34,122 nucleotides of DNA from Ruminococcaceae bacterium OttesenSCG-928-A16 (GTDB taxonomy: Bacteria > Bacillota > Clostridia > Oscillospirales > Ruminococcaceae): NCBI GenBank assembly GCA_030267215.1, contig JAJDJP010000021.1:1-34122 (forward strand). The letters are read 5' to 3'. The translations under genes and the position numbers were made by a program. The notes under the pieces are model-generated. The model worked only from the letters and a program-made list of their open reading frames with translations, had not been told where the DNA came from and made no database searches. Of the stretch, positions 10,658 through 19,649 are shown piece after piece. Each line of letters begins with the position of its first letter. Positions within the stretch are counted from its first letter, which is position 1.

Positions 10658-10830
10658 ATTGACCTCCTTGCTAAAGTGCCAAAAAAATGCAAAATTTAAT
10701 AACAGTCCCTCCTTGCTTGGCATCTCATTTTCTCTGGCCAATATGGGGAAAGGCTGCTATTAAGTCATCATTCTCTCTTATGCCTAAAATTCACTTTTGC
10801 ATTAAAAGTTTTTTTGGTTGATTTGTATGT

Positions 10831-10859
10831 ATTATACCCTATATCGTGTCACTTGTAAA
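10831..10859 (-). promoter_or_regulatory. Sigma-A promoter of the mgtC-GDPD-ABC operon
   Basis: Minus strand TTTACA (10854-10859), a 17-base spacer, then TATAAT (10831-10836). Predicted transcription starts near 10824, leaving a leader of about 165 bases before the GTG at 10657. I do not see M-box riboswitch landmarks in the leader. Confidence 0.75.
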
Positions 10860-11078
10860 ACAAAATTTGTGTTAAATAAATATCAAATTTATGTAACATG
10901 CCATTGCGTGCCACTTGCATACACTTTTATGCCGATAAAACGACAAAATTAATTTTTGAACTTATTGGTGTAAAAAAACGCATATTGCCAATTTAGGCAT
11001 ATTTATTGCAGATTTTGTTTAATTAACGCCTGCTGTTTTTTTGTTGCAAGGCACGTTGTTTTTTGCGCCCCTTAACGC
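10860..11078. other. AT-rich intergenic stretch without a recognisable gene
   Basis: About 220 bases of AT-rich sequence between the promoter of the mgtC-like gene and the pfkA terminator. A small inverted repeat TTTTGCG/CGCAAAA (11061-11082) abuts the pfkA terminator. A 32-codon plus-strand frame starting near 10909 has no ribosome site and was not accepted. I see nothing else here. Confidence 0.5.
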
Positions 11079-11116
11079 AAAAAGCCAACCCCCACCAAAA
11101 TTGGCAGGGGTTGGCT
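11079..11116 (-). terminator. Intrinsic terminator downstream of pfkA
   Basis: A 10-bp stem AGCCAACCCC / GGGGTTGGCT followed by T residues on the minus strand, 55 bases past the pfkA stop. It closes the hprK-to-pfkA gene run. Confidence 0.88.
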
Positions 11117-11171
11117 AGCATTTAGTATAATTGCCCAAAAAGGCGGGCGGTAAGGGGGCCTCCCCTTTTTA

Positions 11172-12149
11172 TTAAACCGAAAGCGTGGAGGAAATATCCA
11201 GCAAAGAAAAATCCATTTCTTTGTGCATGGCAAGCGCTTCAACAATGTCGTAATCCACAAAATCGTCCGATTTAAAGCCGATAACCCGGTCGGTAATGCC
11301 TTGGGTTAGCAAATCGATAGCGTGGTAGCCCAGGCGGCTGGCGGCCACACGGTCGCGCAGCGAGGGGGCGCCACCACGTTGCACGTGCCCTAAAACAGTG
11401 GCACGGCTCTCTATGCCGGTTTTTTCTTCAATTTCTTTGGCAAGCGCGCTGCTGTCTCCTGCGCCTTCGGCAACAATAATAATAAAGTGCTTTTTGCCAA
11501 TTTTGCGGGTAAATTTCATTTTATCCACAATGTCTTTATCCACATCAAAGGGTTTTTCGGGCACAAGGGTAACCAGCGCACCAGTGGCAAGGCCGGTGTT
11601 AACCGCAATATAACCAGCATTGCGGCCCATTACCTCTACCACACTGCAACGCTCGTGGCTTTGGGTAGTGTCGCGCAGTTTGTCAATCATTTCAACGGCG
11701 GTGTTCATAGCGGTATCGTAGCCAATGGTGTAGTCGGTGCAGGCAATGTCGTTATCAATGGTGCCCGGGATGCAAATGCAGGGTACTTCTTGCGCAGAAA
11801 GGTCTTTTGCGCCACGGAAGGAACCGTCGCCACCAATTACCACAACGGCTTGAATACCGTGCTCTCGGCAGTGGGCGGCAGCAGTTTGCTGGCCTTGCAG
11901 CGTAATAAATTCTGGCGAGCGGGCGGTGTACAAAACAGTGCCGCCACGGTGGATAATTTCGGATACACTGCGCAGGTGCATTTCCTGAATATCGTTGTTA
12001 ATTAAGCCGTTATAGCCATGTTTAATGCCAAACACTTTAATATTACGGCTAAGCGCTGTACGCACCACCGCACGGATAGCGGCGTTCATGCCGGGGGCGT
12101 CGCCTCCGCTGGTTAAAACACCAATTTTTTTAATTTTGCTTTCAGTCAT
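11172..12149 (-). CDS. pfkA: ATP-dependent 6-phosphofructokinase
   Basis: PfkA phosphorylates fructose-6-phosphate to the 1,6-bisphosphate, the committed glycolytic step. The 325-residue protein has the ATP site GVLTSGGDAPG (10-20), GGDGS (106-110, the glycine form typical of ATP-dependent rather than pyrophosphate-dependent enzymes) and the catalytic TIDND with Asp132, plus MGRNAG and AEGAGD downstream. The ATG at 12149 has GGAGGAAG nine bases upstream; the longer frame adds a hydrophobic 22-residue stretch with no counterpart in the family. It follows dnaE by 158 bases, the dnaE-pfkA order common in Bacillota. Confidence 0.97.
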   Translation of the reverse strand: MTESKIKKIGVLTSGGDAPGMNAAIRAVVRTALSRNIKVFGIKHGYNGLINNDIQEMHLRSVSEIIHRGGTVLYTARSPEFITLQGQQTAAAHCREHGIQAVVVIGGDGSFRGAKDLSAQEVPCICIPGTIDNDIACTDYTIGYDTAMNTAVEMIDKLRDTTQSHERCSVVEVMGRNAGYIAVNTGLATGALVTLVPEKPFDVDKDIVDKMKFTRKIGKKHFIIIVAEGAGDSSALAKEIEEKTGIESRATVLGHVQRGGAPSLRDRVAASRLGYHAIDLLTQGITDRVIGFKSDDFVDYDIVEALAMHKEMDFSLLDISSTLSV

Positions 12150-12227
12150 CCAACTCTTCCTCCTACAACCACAATAAAAAACATATAGTAAACAGGCAAC
12201 AAATAAACAAAACATTTTATTGCCGTT

Positions 12228-12242
12228 TGGTTATAATAACCA
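12228..12242. promoter_or_regulatory. 15-base palindrome upstream of pfkA
   Basis: TGGTTATAATAACCA is a perfect odd-length palindrome in the dnaE-pfkA gap, about 80 bases upstream of the pfkA start. It also contains a TTATTATAA stretch that could serve as a -10 region on the minus strand with TTGGTG 17 bases upstream. It could be an operator or simply part of a weak internal promoter. Confidence 0.35.
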
Positions 12243-12307
12243 CCGCAAATATTTTACACCAACTGCTTTTATAAAACAACGCACAAACCGGCGAATGCAA
12301 CAAAAAT

Positions 12308-15300
12308 TCATTGTATTGCAACATTACTATCCCCTAAAACACGCCTTAGTTCGGTTACCAGCCGGTCGCTTAAGGTTACCCACTGCGAAGGCGGGTTTTG
12401 TATCATTTTTTTGGTATCCAGGTATCGGATACAAACCGGCGTATTTCCGCTAAAAATTTCGACAAAATTTTGAATTTGCTGAAATTCTTCGCTGTTTTGG
12501 GAAGAAACACGCAGGTACAACTTTTGTGTGCGGGGGGTAGATTTAAGTGCCATGGTTTCGGGGGTATCGTCCTCTACACCCCGCACCCGGTCGGCAATAA
12601 TTTTCGGGTCTTCATCCTCTTTTACCGAGGTACGCCCACTTACAATAATAACGGCGTTTTCTATTATTTGTGCGGTGGTGTTTTGCAACACTTTTGGAAA
12701 AATAAGCACCTCCATGCTGCCGGTTAAATCTTCCACCGTGGCAAAAACCATAATATCGTTGCTGCGGGTGGTAAGCTTTTTTATTTTTGCAATGGCGCAC
12801 ACCAGCGTTACTTGGCGGTTATCCTGCGCATTTTCTTCATCGGTAAGCTGGGCAATGGTGCAGTTGCCTACCTTGTCTATCAATGTGCGGTATTGCTCTA
12901 GCGGGTGGCCCGAAAGATAGAGCCCGCTTACTTCTTTTTCTTGCTGCAACAATACATCTTTTGGGTATTCAGGCATATCGGGCAGCTCGTAACTATCTTG
13001 CAGGGTGCTGTCCTCTCCATCCCCTGCTACATCAAACAGGTTTAGCTGGCCTTCTAAGTTTTTGCGGCGGTTGTTTTCTACACTTTTTAAAATACCTTCT
13101 ACCGCGTTCATCATAGAATGACGATTTTTCTCAATACCATCGAAGGCACCGCTTTTGATAAAGCTTTCGATAGCACGCCGGTTTACCTCGGTGCCTGCCA
13201 TGCGCGAGCAAAAATTATATAGCGATACAAACGGGCCATCCTGCTCTCGTTTTTTAACCGCTGTGGCAATTAGGTTGCGCCCCACATTTTTTAGCGCCAT
13301 TAACCCATAGCGAATATCGTTTCCTTGCACGGTAAAGCCTGCATCACTATGGTTAATATCGGGCGGCAGCACCTTTATGCCCATACGCTGGCACTCGCTA
13401 ATATAGCCAATAACCTTGCTGGTATAATCCAGCACGCTGGTAAGCAGGGCGGCCATATATTCTTTGGTGTAGTGGTATTTTAAATAGGCCGTTTGGTAGG
13501 CCACCACTGCGTATGCCGCTGCGTGAGATTTGTTAAAGGCGTAGGAAGCAAAGCTGGTCATATCATCAAAAATTTGGTTGGCCACATTGGCAGGTATACC
13601 GTTTTGGGCGGCACCTTCGCAAAAATGGCCACGTTCTTTTTCCATGATGTCATGCTTTTTCTTACTCATGGCACGGCGCACAATATCGGCCTGGCCATAG
13701 CTATAGCCGGCTAGTTCCCTAAAAATTTGCATTACCTGCTCTTGGTACACAATACAGCCGTGGGTAACGTCTAATATAGGGGCCAGCATAGGGGTTTTAT
13801 AGGTTACCTTGCCGGGGTTGCGCCGGTTATAAATATAGGTTGGGATAGAATCCATTGGCCCGGGGCGATACAACGAAATAAGGGCGATGATATCCTCCAT
13901 GTTTTTGGGTTCCATACCCATCAGTGTGCGCCGCATGCCGCCGCTTTCCAGCTGGAAAATCCCCTCGGTTTCACCCGAGGCAAGCAGCTTATAAACCTCT
14001 GGGTCATCATCCGGGATATCCTTCATAGAAAAGCTTGGATTGCCCTGCTGAATCATCTTTTCAGCATCGGAAATAACCGTGAGGGTGCGCAGGCCCAAAA
14101 AGTCCATCTTTAGCAGGCCAAGTTCCTCAATGGTACCCATGGTAAACTGGGTTACCACTGCGCCATCGTTGGTAGAAAGCGGCACATACACGCTTGCTTC
14201 TTCGGGGGTAATTACCACCCCGGCTGCGTGGGTAGAGGCATGGCGGGGCATGCCTTCCAGCTTCATGGCAACGTCAACCAATTCTTTCACCTGGGGGTCG
14301 TTGTTGTACAAGGCCGAAAATTCTTTCGAGGTTTTAAGGGCGTTTGTCAGGGTCATGTCCGGCATCATGGGCACGGTTTTGGCAATGGTGTCTACCTTTT
14401 GGTAGGGAATATCCAGCACACGGCCAACATCTCGAATAGCCCCACGGGCGGCCATGGTGCCAAAGGTGATAATTTGTGCCACGTGGTCTTCGCCGTATTT
14501 GTGAATCACATAGTCAATTACTTCCTGCCGGCGTTCATAGCAAAAATCAATGTCAAAGTCAGGCATCGAAACACGGTCGGGGTTTAAAAACCGCTCGAAC
14601 AGCAGGTTGTACTGTATGGGGTCAATATCGGTTATGCCGCAGCAGTATGCGGCAATGCTGCCCGCGCCCGAGCCACGCCCGGGCCCTACGGGAATATCCT
14701 GGCTGCGTGCATAGCGGATAAAATCGTACACAATTAAATAATAGTTGGTGTAGCCCATGCGGCTAATTACGTCAATTTCGTAGTTCAGCCGGTTGGTAAT
14801 TTCGGCGCTGGGGGCGGCGCCATACCGCTGGGCAAGGCCCTCTTCGCACAAGCTGCGAAAATACTCCTCGTTATCACGGCCATCGGGGGCTTTAAAATAA
14901 GGCAGTTTGGTAACGCCAAATTCAAAATCAAAATTGCACATTTCGGCAATTTTGGCGGTGTTGGCACAGGCTTCGGGCACTTCGGCAAATAGGCTGTACA
15001 TTTCCTCGGTACTTTTTACATAAAATTCATCGGTGCCAAACTCCAGCCGGTCTTCATCGTTAATGGTTTTGCCGGTTTGTATGCAAACCAAAATGCGCTG
15101 CATTTTGGAGTCTTCCTTGGTTAAATAGTGCGCATCGTTGCTGGCAATAAGCGGTATACCGGTTTCGCGCGAAAGACGAATGAGCCCGGGTAGTACAGCA
15201 CGCTGGTCTTCTATGCCGTGGTCTTGCAATTCAATATAGTAATTATCCTGCCCAAAAACATTGTTATACCAAAGGGCGGTTTCTTTGGCACGCTCAAAGT

Positions 15301-15757
15301 TGCCGGCAAGCAGGGCCTGCGGTATTTCGCCCGCCAAACAGGCAGACGCAGCAATAAGGCCTTCGTGGTGCTTTTCCAGCAATTCTTTGTCGATACGGGG
15401 TTTGCTGTAAAAGCCCTCGGTAAAGCCTTGGCTAACAATTTTTATTAGGTTTTCGTATCCGGTGTTGTTTTTACATAGCAATACCAGGTGGTGGTTGCCA
15501 TCTACATGGCTCACTTTGTCGAACCGGGAGCGAGTGGCAACGTATACTTCGCACCCAATAATGGGCTTAACGCCCGCCTTTTTGGCGGCTTTATAAAAAT
15601 CTACACAGCCGTACATTACGCCATGGTCGGTAATAGCAACGGCGGTTTGCCCAAGTTCTTTTACCCGTTCCATCAAGCGGTCTATGCGGCAGGCGCCATC
15701 CAGCAGGCTATATTCGGTATGCAGGTGCAGGTGTACAAAAGGGGTTTGGTTTGCCAT
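12308..15757 (-). CDS. dnaE: DNA polymerase III alpha subunit (DnaE)
   Basis: A 1149-residue C-family replicative polymerase. An N-terminal PHP domain begins HLHLHTEYSLLDGA (9-22) with ITDHG (42-46) and SNDAHYL (206-212); the palm follows with the GPGRGSGAGS loop (358-367) and the metal-binding PDFDIDF (399-405), and MDFLGLRTL supplies the third acidic site. Fingers motifs YRPGPMDSIP and GCIVYQEQVM, a helix-hairpin-helix region, and a C-terminal OB fold (VTLVCAIAKIKKL) complete the DnaE1-like order; there is no PolC-type exonuclease insert. AAAGGA precedes the ATG, and the gene starts three bases after the whiA stop. Confidence 0.97.
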   Translation of the reverse strand: MANQTPFVHLHLHTEYSLLDGACRIDRLMERVKELGQTAVAITDHGVMYGCVDFYKAAKKAGVKPIIGCEVYVATRSRFDKVSHVDGNHHLVLLCKNNTGYENLIKIVSQGFTEGFYSKPRIDKELLEKHHEGLIAASACLAGEIPQALLAGNFERAKETALWYNNVFGQDNYYIELQDHGIEDQRAVLPGLIRLSRETGIPLIASNDAHYLTKEDSKMQRILVCIQTGKTINDEDRLEFGTDEFYVKSTEEMYSLFAEVPEACANTAKIAEMCNFDFEFGVTKLPYFKAPDGRDNEEYFRSLCEEGLAQRYGAAPSAEITNRLNYEIDVISRMGYTNYYLIVYDFIRYARSQDIPVGPGRGSGAGSIAAYCCGITDIDPIQYNLLFERFLNPDRVSMPDFDIDFCYERRQEVIDYVIHKYGEDHVAQIITFGTMAARGAIRDVGRVLDIPYQKVDTIAKTVPMMPDMTLTNALKTSKEFSALYNNDPQVKELVDVAMKLEGMPRHASTHAAGVVITPEEASVYVPLSTNDGAVVTQFTMGTIEELGLLKMDFLGLRTLTVISDAEKMIQQGNPSFSMKDIPDDDPEVYKLLASGETEGIFQLESGGMRRTLMGMEPKNMEDIIALISLYRPGPMDSIPTYIYNRRNPGKVTYKTPMLAPILDVTHGCIVYQEQVMQIFRELAGYSYGQADIVRRAMSKKKHDIMEKERGHFCEGAAQNGIPANVANQIFDDMTSFASYAFNKSHAAAYAVVAYQTAYLKYHYTKEYMAALLTSVLDYTSKVIGYISECQRMGIKVLPPDINHSDAGFTVQGNDIRYGLMALKNVGRNLIATAVKKREQDGPFVSLYNFCSRMAGTEVNRRAIESFIKSGAFDGIEKNRHSMMNAVEGILKSVENNRRKNLEGQLNLFDVAGDGEDSTLQDSYELPDMPEYPKDVLLQQEKEVSGLYLSGHPLEQYRTLIDKVGNCTIAQLTDEENAQDNRQVTLVCAIAKIKKLTTRSNDIMVFATVEDLTGSMEVLIFPKVLQNTTAQIIENAVIIVSGRTSVKEDEDPKIIADRVRGVEDDTPETMALKSTPRTQKLYLRVSSQNSEEFQQIQNFVEIFSGNTPVCIRYLDTKKMIQNPPSQWVTLSDRLVTELRRVLGDSNVAIQ

Positions 15758-15760
15758 GGG

Positions 15761-16708
15761 TTAGTCCTTTCTGGCTTTGGCGGGTGGTTGCAGCTGTTTG
15801 TGGCGCAGCGCTTCGGCTTTGGCCGCAATTTTGCGGTACCGGTGGCTTAAACCAGATTTACTTACCGGTTCCTCCAACAAGGCGGCCAGCTCGGTTAGCG
15901 AAAACTCGGGGTGTTGCTGCCGCACCTTAATGGCAGCTTGCAGGGGTTCTTCTAGCAAAGCCAGCATACCGGCCTTTTGCAACACATCCACATCTTCAAA
16001 AAAACGGCGGGCAGCATCCAGCGTTTTGTCAATATTCGCGGTTTCGCAGTTGGTAATGCGGTTGGCTTTGTTTCTAAAGTCTCTATATACCTTCTGGTTC
16101 ATAATTTCTAGCGCGCCTTTGGTGGCACCCATGTAGGTAAGCATGTCTTCAATTTGCTCGCTAGATTTAAAATACACAATATTGATGCCCTTGCGCACCG
16201 TGCGTTTGGGCATAAACTTTTTTTGGGTAAGCAGGGTTTCTAAATCTTGCGCAAGGCCAAAGCGGCCCACCACAAACTCTAGGTTATAGCTCTTTTGGGG
16301 GCTTACCATGGTGCCACAGCATAAAAACGCAGCCGCCACAAAGGCCGAAAAACAGCTGTCACATTCAAAGTTGTTTAGGTTGATGCGCAAAGCGGGTTCT
16401 TCGCCGGTGTGGCCAAATGCGGCCAGCATTTTATCCACCTCAAAGGGGTCCTTTACCGCAAACTCGTACATAGGGTTATTGCCGCCCCCCCGCACAAACA
16501 CCTGCCCTTTAATGTTGGCAAGCGCAAACAAGCTTTTGGCCCACTGGGCAATAAATTTTTGTTCGGTGTGCAGCACAATGCCCCGGGTATCGAAGTATTT
16601 GCCAAAGCAAGCCACCCCATAACAGGCAGCCGAAATACAGCAGGGGTTACGAAGCTCCCTGCTGCAAATTTCTTGCTTTACCTGCCCAGAAAAGGTGAGA
16701 TTGCTCAT
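15761..16708 (-). CDS. whiA: DNA-binding protein WhiA
   Basis: WhiA is a widely conserved Gram-positive regulator linked to cell division and, in actinomycetes, to sporulation septation. The 315-residue protein opens with SGQVKQEICSREL as usual, has the degenerate LAGLIDADG homing-endonuclease-like fold in the middle (CCGTMVSPQKSYNLEFV onward) and a C-terminal helix-turn-helix (SLTELAALLEEPVSKSGLSHRYRKI, about 270-294). It lies between murB (45-base gap) and dnaE (3-base gap). In many Bacillota rapZ and yvcK lie immediately upstream of whiA; neither is here. Confidence 0.96.
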   Translation of the reverse strand: MSNLTFSGQVKQEICSRELRNPCCISAACYGVACFGKYFDTRGIVLHTEQKFIAQWAKSLFALANIKGQVFVRGGGNNPMYEFAVKDPFEVDKMLAAFGHTGEEPALRINLNNFECDSCFSAFVAAAFLCCGTMVSPQKSYNLEFVVGRFGLAQDLETLLTQKKFMPKRTVRKGINIVYFKSSEQIEDMLTYMGATKGALEIMNQKVYRDFRNKANRITNCETANIDKTLDAARRFFEDVDVLQKAGMLALLEEPLQAAIKVRQQHPEFSLTELAALLEEPVSKSGLSHRYRKIAAKAEALRHKQLQPPAKARKD

Positions 16709-16753
16709 AAACGCTTGTGGCCTCTTTCCACGTACAATTGTGGTTTTACATCG

Positions 16754-17686
16754 CTATTCCAGCGCAAAAATGTTTGCGTCAACATCCACCACACGTATTT
16801 CTTTTTCTAGCACATACCCTGTTTTTTCTTTTACAATGTCAGAAACATCGTTTGCTAGCTGCAAAACGTCGGCGCAGGTGGCCTGCCCCATGTTTACAAT
16901 AAAACCGCAGTGCTTTTGGCTAATGGCGGCGCCCCCTACCTGGTAACCACGCAGGCCGCTTTGGTCTATTAGTGCGCCGGCAAAAGCGCCGGGCGGGCGT
17001 TTGAAGGCGCTGCCAGCGCTTGGCATGTCTAGCGGTTGTTTATCTTCTCTTCGTCCCATATAATCCTGCATCAGCGCCAGAATTTCTGCCTTGTTGCCCT
17101 TATTTAACTTATAGGTGGCGGTTAAAATGCACCACGGCCGGGTTTGAAAAATGGAAGTGCGGTAACCAAGTGCCAGCTGCTCTACGTCTAACTGCTGTAT
17201 GGTGCCGTCTTCTGCCATATAGGTAACGCTTTGCAAAACATCGCAGGTTTCTCCGCCGTAGGCACCGGCGTTCATATAAACAGCGCCGCCCACGCTGCCG
17301 GGTATACCATAGGCAAACTCTAGCCCGGCAAGGCTATTTTGCTGGGCCGCAACACATACATTGGCCAGTTGTGTGCCCGCGCCGGCAACCACCGTATCCC
17401 CTTCTACCGCAATGTGTGTAAGGGCGGCAGAGGGTTCTATTACAAGGCCGTGGTGGCCTTCATCGCAAAACAGCACATTGGTGCCCTTGCCAAGCAGGTA
17501 ACAAGGCACACCGTTTTGCCGGGCGGCCTGCATAGCAGCTGCCAATTGTTGGGTGGTGCCTGGTGTGCAAAACAGGCGGGCTGGCCCCCCTATTTTAAAC
17601 GAGGTATGGTTTTGTAGGGGTTCGTTTTGCACAAATGGGATACCCTGCGCACGCAGTTCTTCCTGTAAAACATCCAATGGCTGCAT
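16754..17686 (-). CDS. murB: UDP-N-acetylenolpyruvoylglucosamine reductase
   Basis: MurB reduces UDP-GlcNAc-enolpyruvate to UDP-MurNAc with NADPH and bound FAD, an early cytosolic step of peptidoglycan synthesis. The 310-residue protein has the FAD-binding LLGKGTNVLFCDEG (63-76), the AYGIPGSVGGAVYMNAGAYG loop (about 127-146), YRTSIF, and the catalytic-serine motif PSAGSAFKRP; the C-terminal ILEKEIRVV-type end carries the active-site glutamate. The layout fits the type IIb short form found in Bacillota. It starts 48 bases after the PHP gene. Confidence 0.97.
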   Translation of the reverse strand: MQPLDVLQEELRAQGIPFVQNEPLQNHTSFKIGGPARLFCTPGTTQQLAAAMQAARQNGVPCYLLGKGTNVLFCDEGHHGLVIEPSAALTHIAVEGDTVVAGAGTQLANVCVAAQQNSLAGLEFAYGIPGSVGGAVYMNAGAYGGETCDVLQSVTYMAEDGTIQQLDVEQLALGYRTSIFQTRPWCILTATYKLNKGNKAEILALMQDYMGRREDKQPLDMPSAGSAFKRPPGAFAGALIDQSGLRGYQVGGAAISQKHCGFIVNMGQATCADVLQLANDVSDIVKEKTGYVLEKEIRVVDVDANIFALE

Positions 17687-17734
17687 AAATTTAAGTTCCT
17701 TTTAAAAATTTTATGGTAAATACGGCTATGTTGT

Positions 17735-18477
17735 TTAGGCCATTTGGCGCACCAGCTTTGCCACCGGTTTGCCATGTAGTTTTAGCTCGGCCGCCAGCCG
17801 CTGCAGGGTGGTGTTAACAATTAATTCTTCAGGGAAGTCTATCTGCTGCAGCATAGGCAACACGGCACCTTGGTTGTTTAAACCATAAATAGAGTGAGCA
17901 TCGGAGTTGATGGCAATTTTAGTGCCGTTTTGCTTGCACGCAATGGCAAGCCGCCGCATATTATCTTGGTTGCCGGGGCGCACCTCGGGCGAGTTTGCGT
18001 TTATTTCCACCACTTTGTTGCCCGCCGCAAAGGCTTTGGCAACACGGTTATAATCGTATAAATACTGCTCCTGCTCCGAGTGCCCAATCATGTCTACCAG
18101 TGGGTTTTGGGCAACGGCAAGCCATGCATTGGTGGCTTGCTCAAACGGCAGGGGGTTAATGCAGCTTTGGTGCATCGATGCAATAACCCAGTCCATCTTT
18201 TTTAACAAGCCGGGGTGCATGTCCAACCGGCCGGTTTCATCCATAACGTTGGCCTCTACCCCTTTAGCAATAAAAAACCGCCGGGTAAAATATGGGGTAG
18301 CCGCAATAGGCTGTTAAAGTACCACAAATGTGGCGAATCGGGCATGGCGGGGGCGTGGTCGGTAATCGCAATGGTTTTTAGCCCCAGGCTTTTGGCCTGC
18401 TCCACCATTTCGTGCAGGGTAGAAAGCGCATGGTGAGAAACCGAAGTATGGGTATGTAAGTCTGCTACTAAATTCAT
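17735..18477 (-). pseudogene. PHP-domain phosphoesterase (YcdX-like), split by a one-base frameshift
   Basis: Two adjacent frames together encode one YcdX-type PHP hydrolase of about 247 residues. The upstream part (18256-18477) has the metal-binding DLHTHT and AITDHAPAMPDSPH; the downstream part (17735 to about 18262) has VIASMHQ, GHSEQ, EINANS and NSDAHSIYG. The first frame stops at TAG (18256-18258) right after FLLLKG, while the second frame continues VEANVMDETG at exactly the next family position. One extra G in the run at 18259-18262, or a -1 slip at that site, restores the whole protein. A simple mutation or sequence error is the plain reading; programmed frameshifting or coupled translation from the ATG at 18244 are alternatives. 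It lies between hprK and murB. Confidence 0.85.
18259..18265 (-). other. Possible -1 slippery heptamer A-AAG-GGG
   Basis: Read in the frame of the upstream half of the PHP gene, the bases are CTA AAG GGG TAG, so the heptamer fits the X-XXY-YYZ rule directly before the stop. Backing up one base gives AAA GGG GTA GAG, coding K-G-V-E, which is the expected family sequence. About six bases downstream, CCAAC and GTTGG could pair across some 20 bases that include the self-complementary ACCGGCCGGT. The stem is weak, so this is a candidate only. Confidence 0.35.
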
Positions 18478-18544
18478 TCTTATCCTTTTTTAAATTACTT
18501 TGCTTAATGGCGCACCCTTAAAATGTAACCAGTATAAAAGGGGG

Positions 18545-19495
18545 TTAGTCCATTTTGGTAAGTTCTTGGGTAATGTCGTTTTTAAGGCCAAGCTGGCCCA
18601 AAAGTTCTACCGCAGCGTTGTAGCCCATGGCTTTTTGGCGGTTGTTAATGGCGGCAATTTCTAAAATAACGGCCAGGTTACGCCCCGGCATTACCGGTAT
18701 AACCGTTAACGGCAGCTGCAAGCCCAAAATATCAATTTTATTATTTTCCAGCCCGGTTCGGCTATAGTTTTTGTGCTTGTCCCACGGCTCCAGCTCTACA
18801 ACAAGCTCAATCTTTTCGCTGGTTTTAACGGCACCGGCGCCAAAAATGCGGGCTACGTTAATAATGCCAATGCCACGCAGTTCCACAAAATGGCGGATAT
18901 TCTCGGGGGCTTGGCCAAAAATGGTGCGGTTGGATACCCGGCGCAGTTCTACCGCATCATCGGCAATTAGCCGGTGCCCACGTTTCAGCAGCTCTACGGC
19001 GGTTTCGCTTTTGCCCACGCCAGAATCGCCCAAAATTAAAATGCCCTCGCCGTACACTTCTACCAAAACACCGTGGCGGGTTACACGGGGGGCTAAATCT
19101 ACGCTTAAAATAGAAATTACACCGCTCATGAAAGACGAAGTGGCCTCGGGGGTGGTAAGCACCGGCACGCCGTATTCTTTGGCGTATTCCAGAATACAAT
19201 CGAACACCGACAGGCCACGGGTGATAACCACGGTGGGGGGCTTTGCCACAAACAAATTGTGCACACGCTCGCAGCGCTCTTTAACCGGCAAGCGCTCCAG
19301 GTATCCCATTTCGGCATTGCCTAAAATTTGGATGCGCTGTGGATCGAAGAATTCATCGTACCCGGTAAGCAAAAGGCCGGGGCGGTTCACCTCATCTGTT
19401 TCTATTAAAATGTTTTTTAGTTCTACCGGAGAGTACAAAGTTTCCATGTTTAGTTGTGTCGCAATCTTATCCAAAGAAACAGAAAATTGTGCCAT
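18545..19495 (-). CDS. hprK: HPr kinase/phosphorylase
   Basis: HprK phosphorylates Ser46 of the PTS protein HPr when glycolytic intermediates are high, and dephosphorylates it otherwise, setting CcpA-dependent catabolite repression. The 316-residue protein has the Walker A loop GDSGVGKS (156-163), His141 just upstream (TRHG), the acidic pair LIADDAVE (177-183) and the family signature VELRGIGIINV (204-214). GGTGGAG lies upstream of the ATG. It heads the long minus-strand run down to pfkA and has its own strong promoter; the pairing with pfkA in one run is notable since fructose-1,6-bisphosphate controls HprK. Confidence 0.97.
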   Translation of the reverse strand: MAQFSVSLDKIATQLNMETLYSPVELKNILIETDEVNRPGLLLTGYDEFFDPQRIQILGNAEMGYLERLPVKERCERVHNLFVAKPPTVVITRGLSVFDCILEYAKEYGVPVLTTPEATSSFMSGVISILSVDLAPRVTRHGVLVEVYGEGILILGDSGVGKSETAVELLKRGHRLIADDAVELRRVSNRTIFGQAPENIRHFVELRGIGIINVARIFGAGAVKTSEKIELVVELEPWDKHKNYSRTGLENNKIDILGLQLPLTVIPVMPGRNLAVILEIAAINNRQKAMGYNAAVELLGQLGLKNDITQELTKMD

Positions 19496-19541
19496 CTCGC
19501 TCCACCTTTCTGGGCCATTATTTTGTAAACATTGTTTTAAT

Positions 19542-19570
19542 ATTATAGCTTATTTAGGCTTTATTATCAA
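19542..19570 (-). promoter_or_regulatory. Sigma-A promoter of the hprK operon
   Basis: Minus strand TTGATA (19565-19570), 17-base spacer, TATAAT (19542-19547). A second extended -10 (TGGTATAAT, about 19574-19582) lies just upstream and could be an alternative start. The leader before the hprK ATG is about 40 bases. Confidence 0.8.
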
Positions 19571-19649
19571 ATAATTATACCACGGCAAGCAACACGCCTA
19601 AATAGGTTTACACATTTAATTTTTAATTCATTTTTCACGATATTTCGCT

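Noticed and set aside
10660-10824. M-box magnesium riboswitch ahead of the mgtC-like gene
   Set aside because: The leader length fits, but none of the conserved M-box blocks is visible.
10909-11007. 32-codon plus-strand ORF
   Set aside because: No ribosome site or promoter, AT-rich background.
18771-19574. 267-residue plus-strand ORF
   Set aside because: Lies antisense to hprK, has Ser/Arg/Pro-rich shadow composition and no family resemblance or ribosome site.
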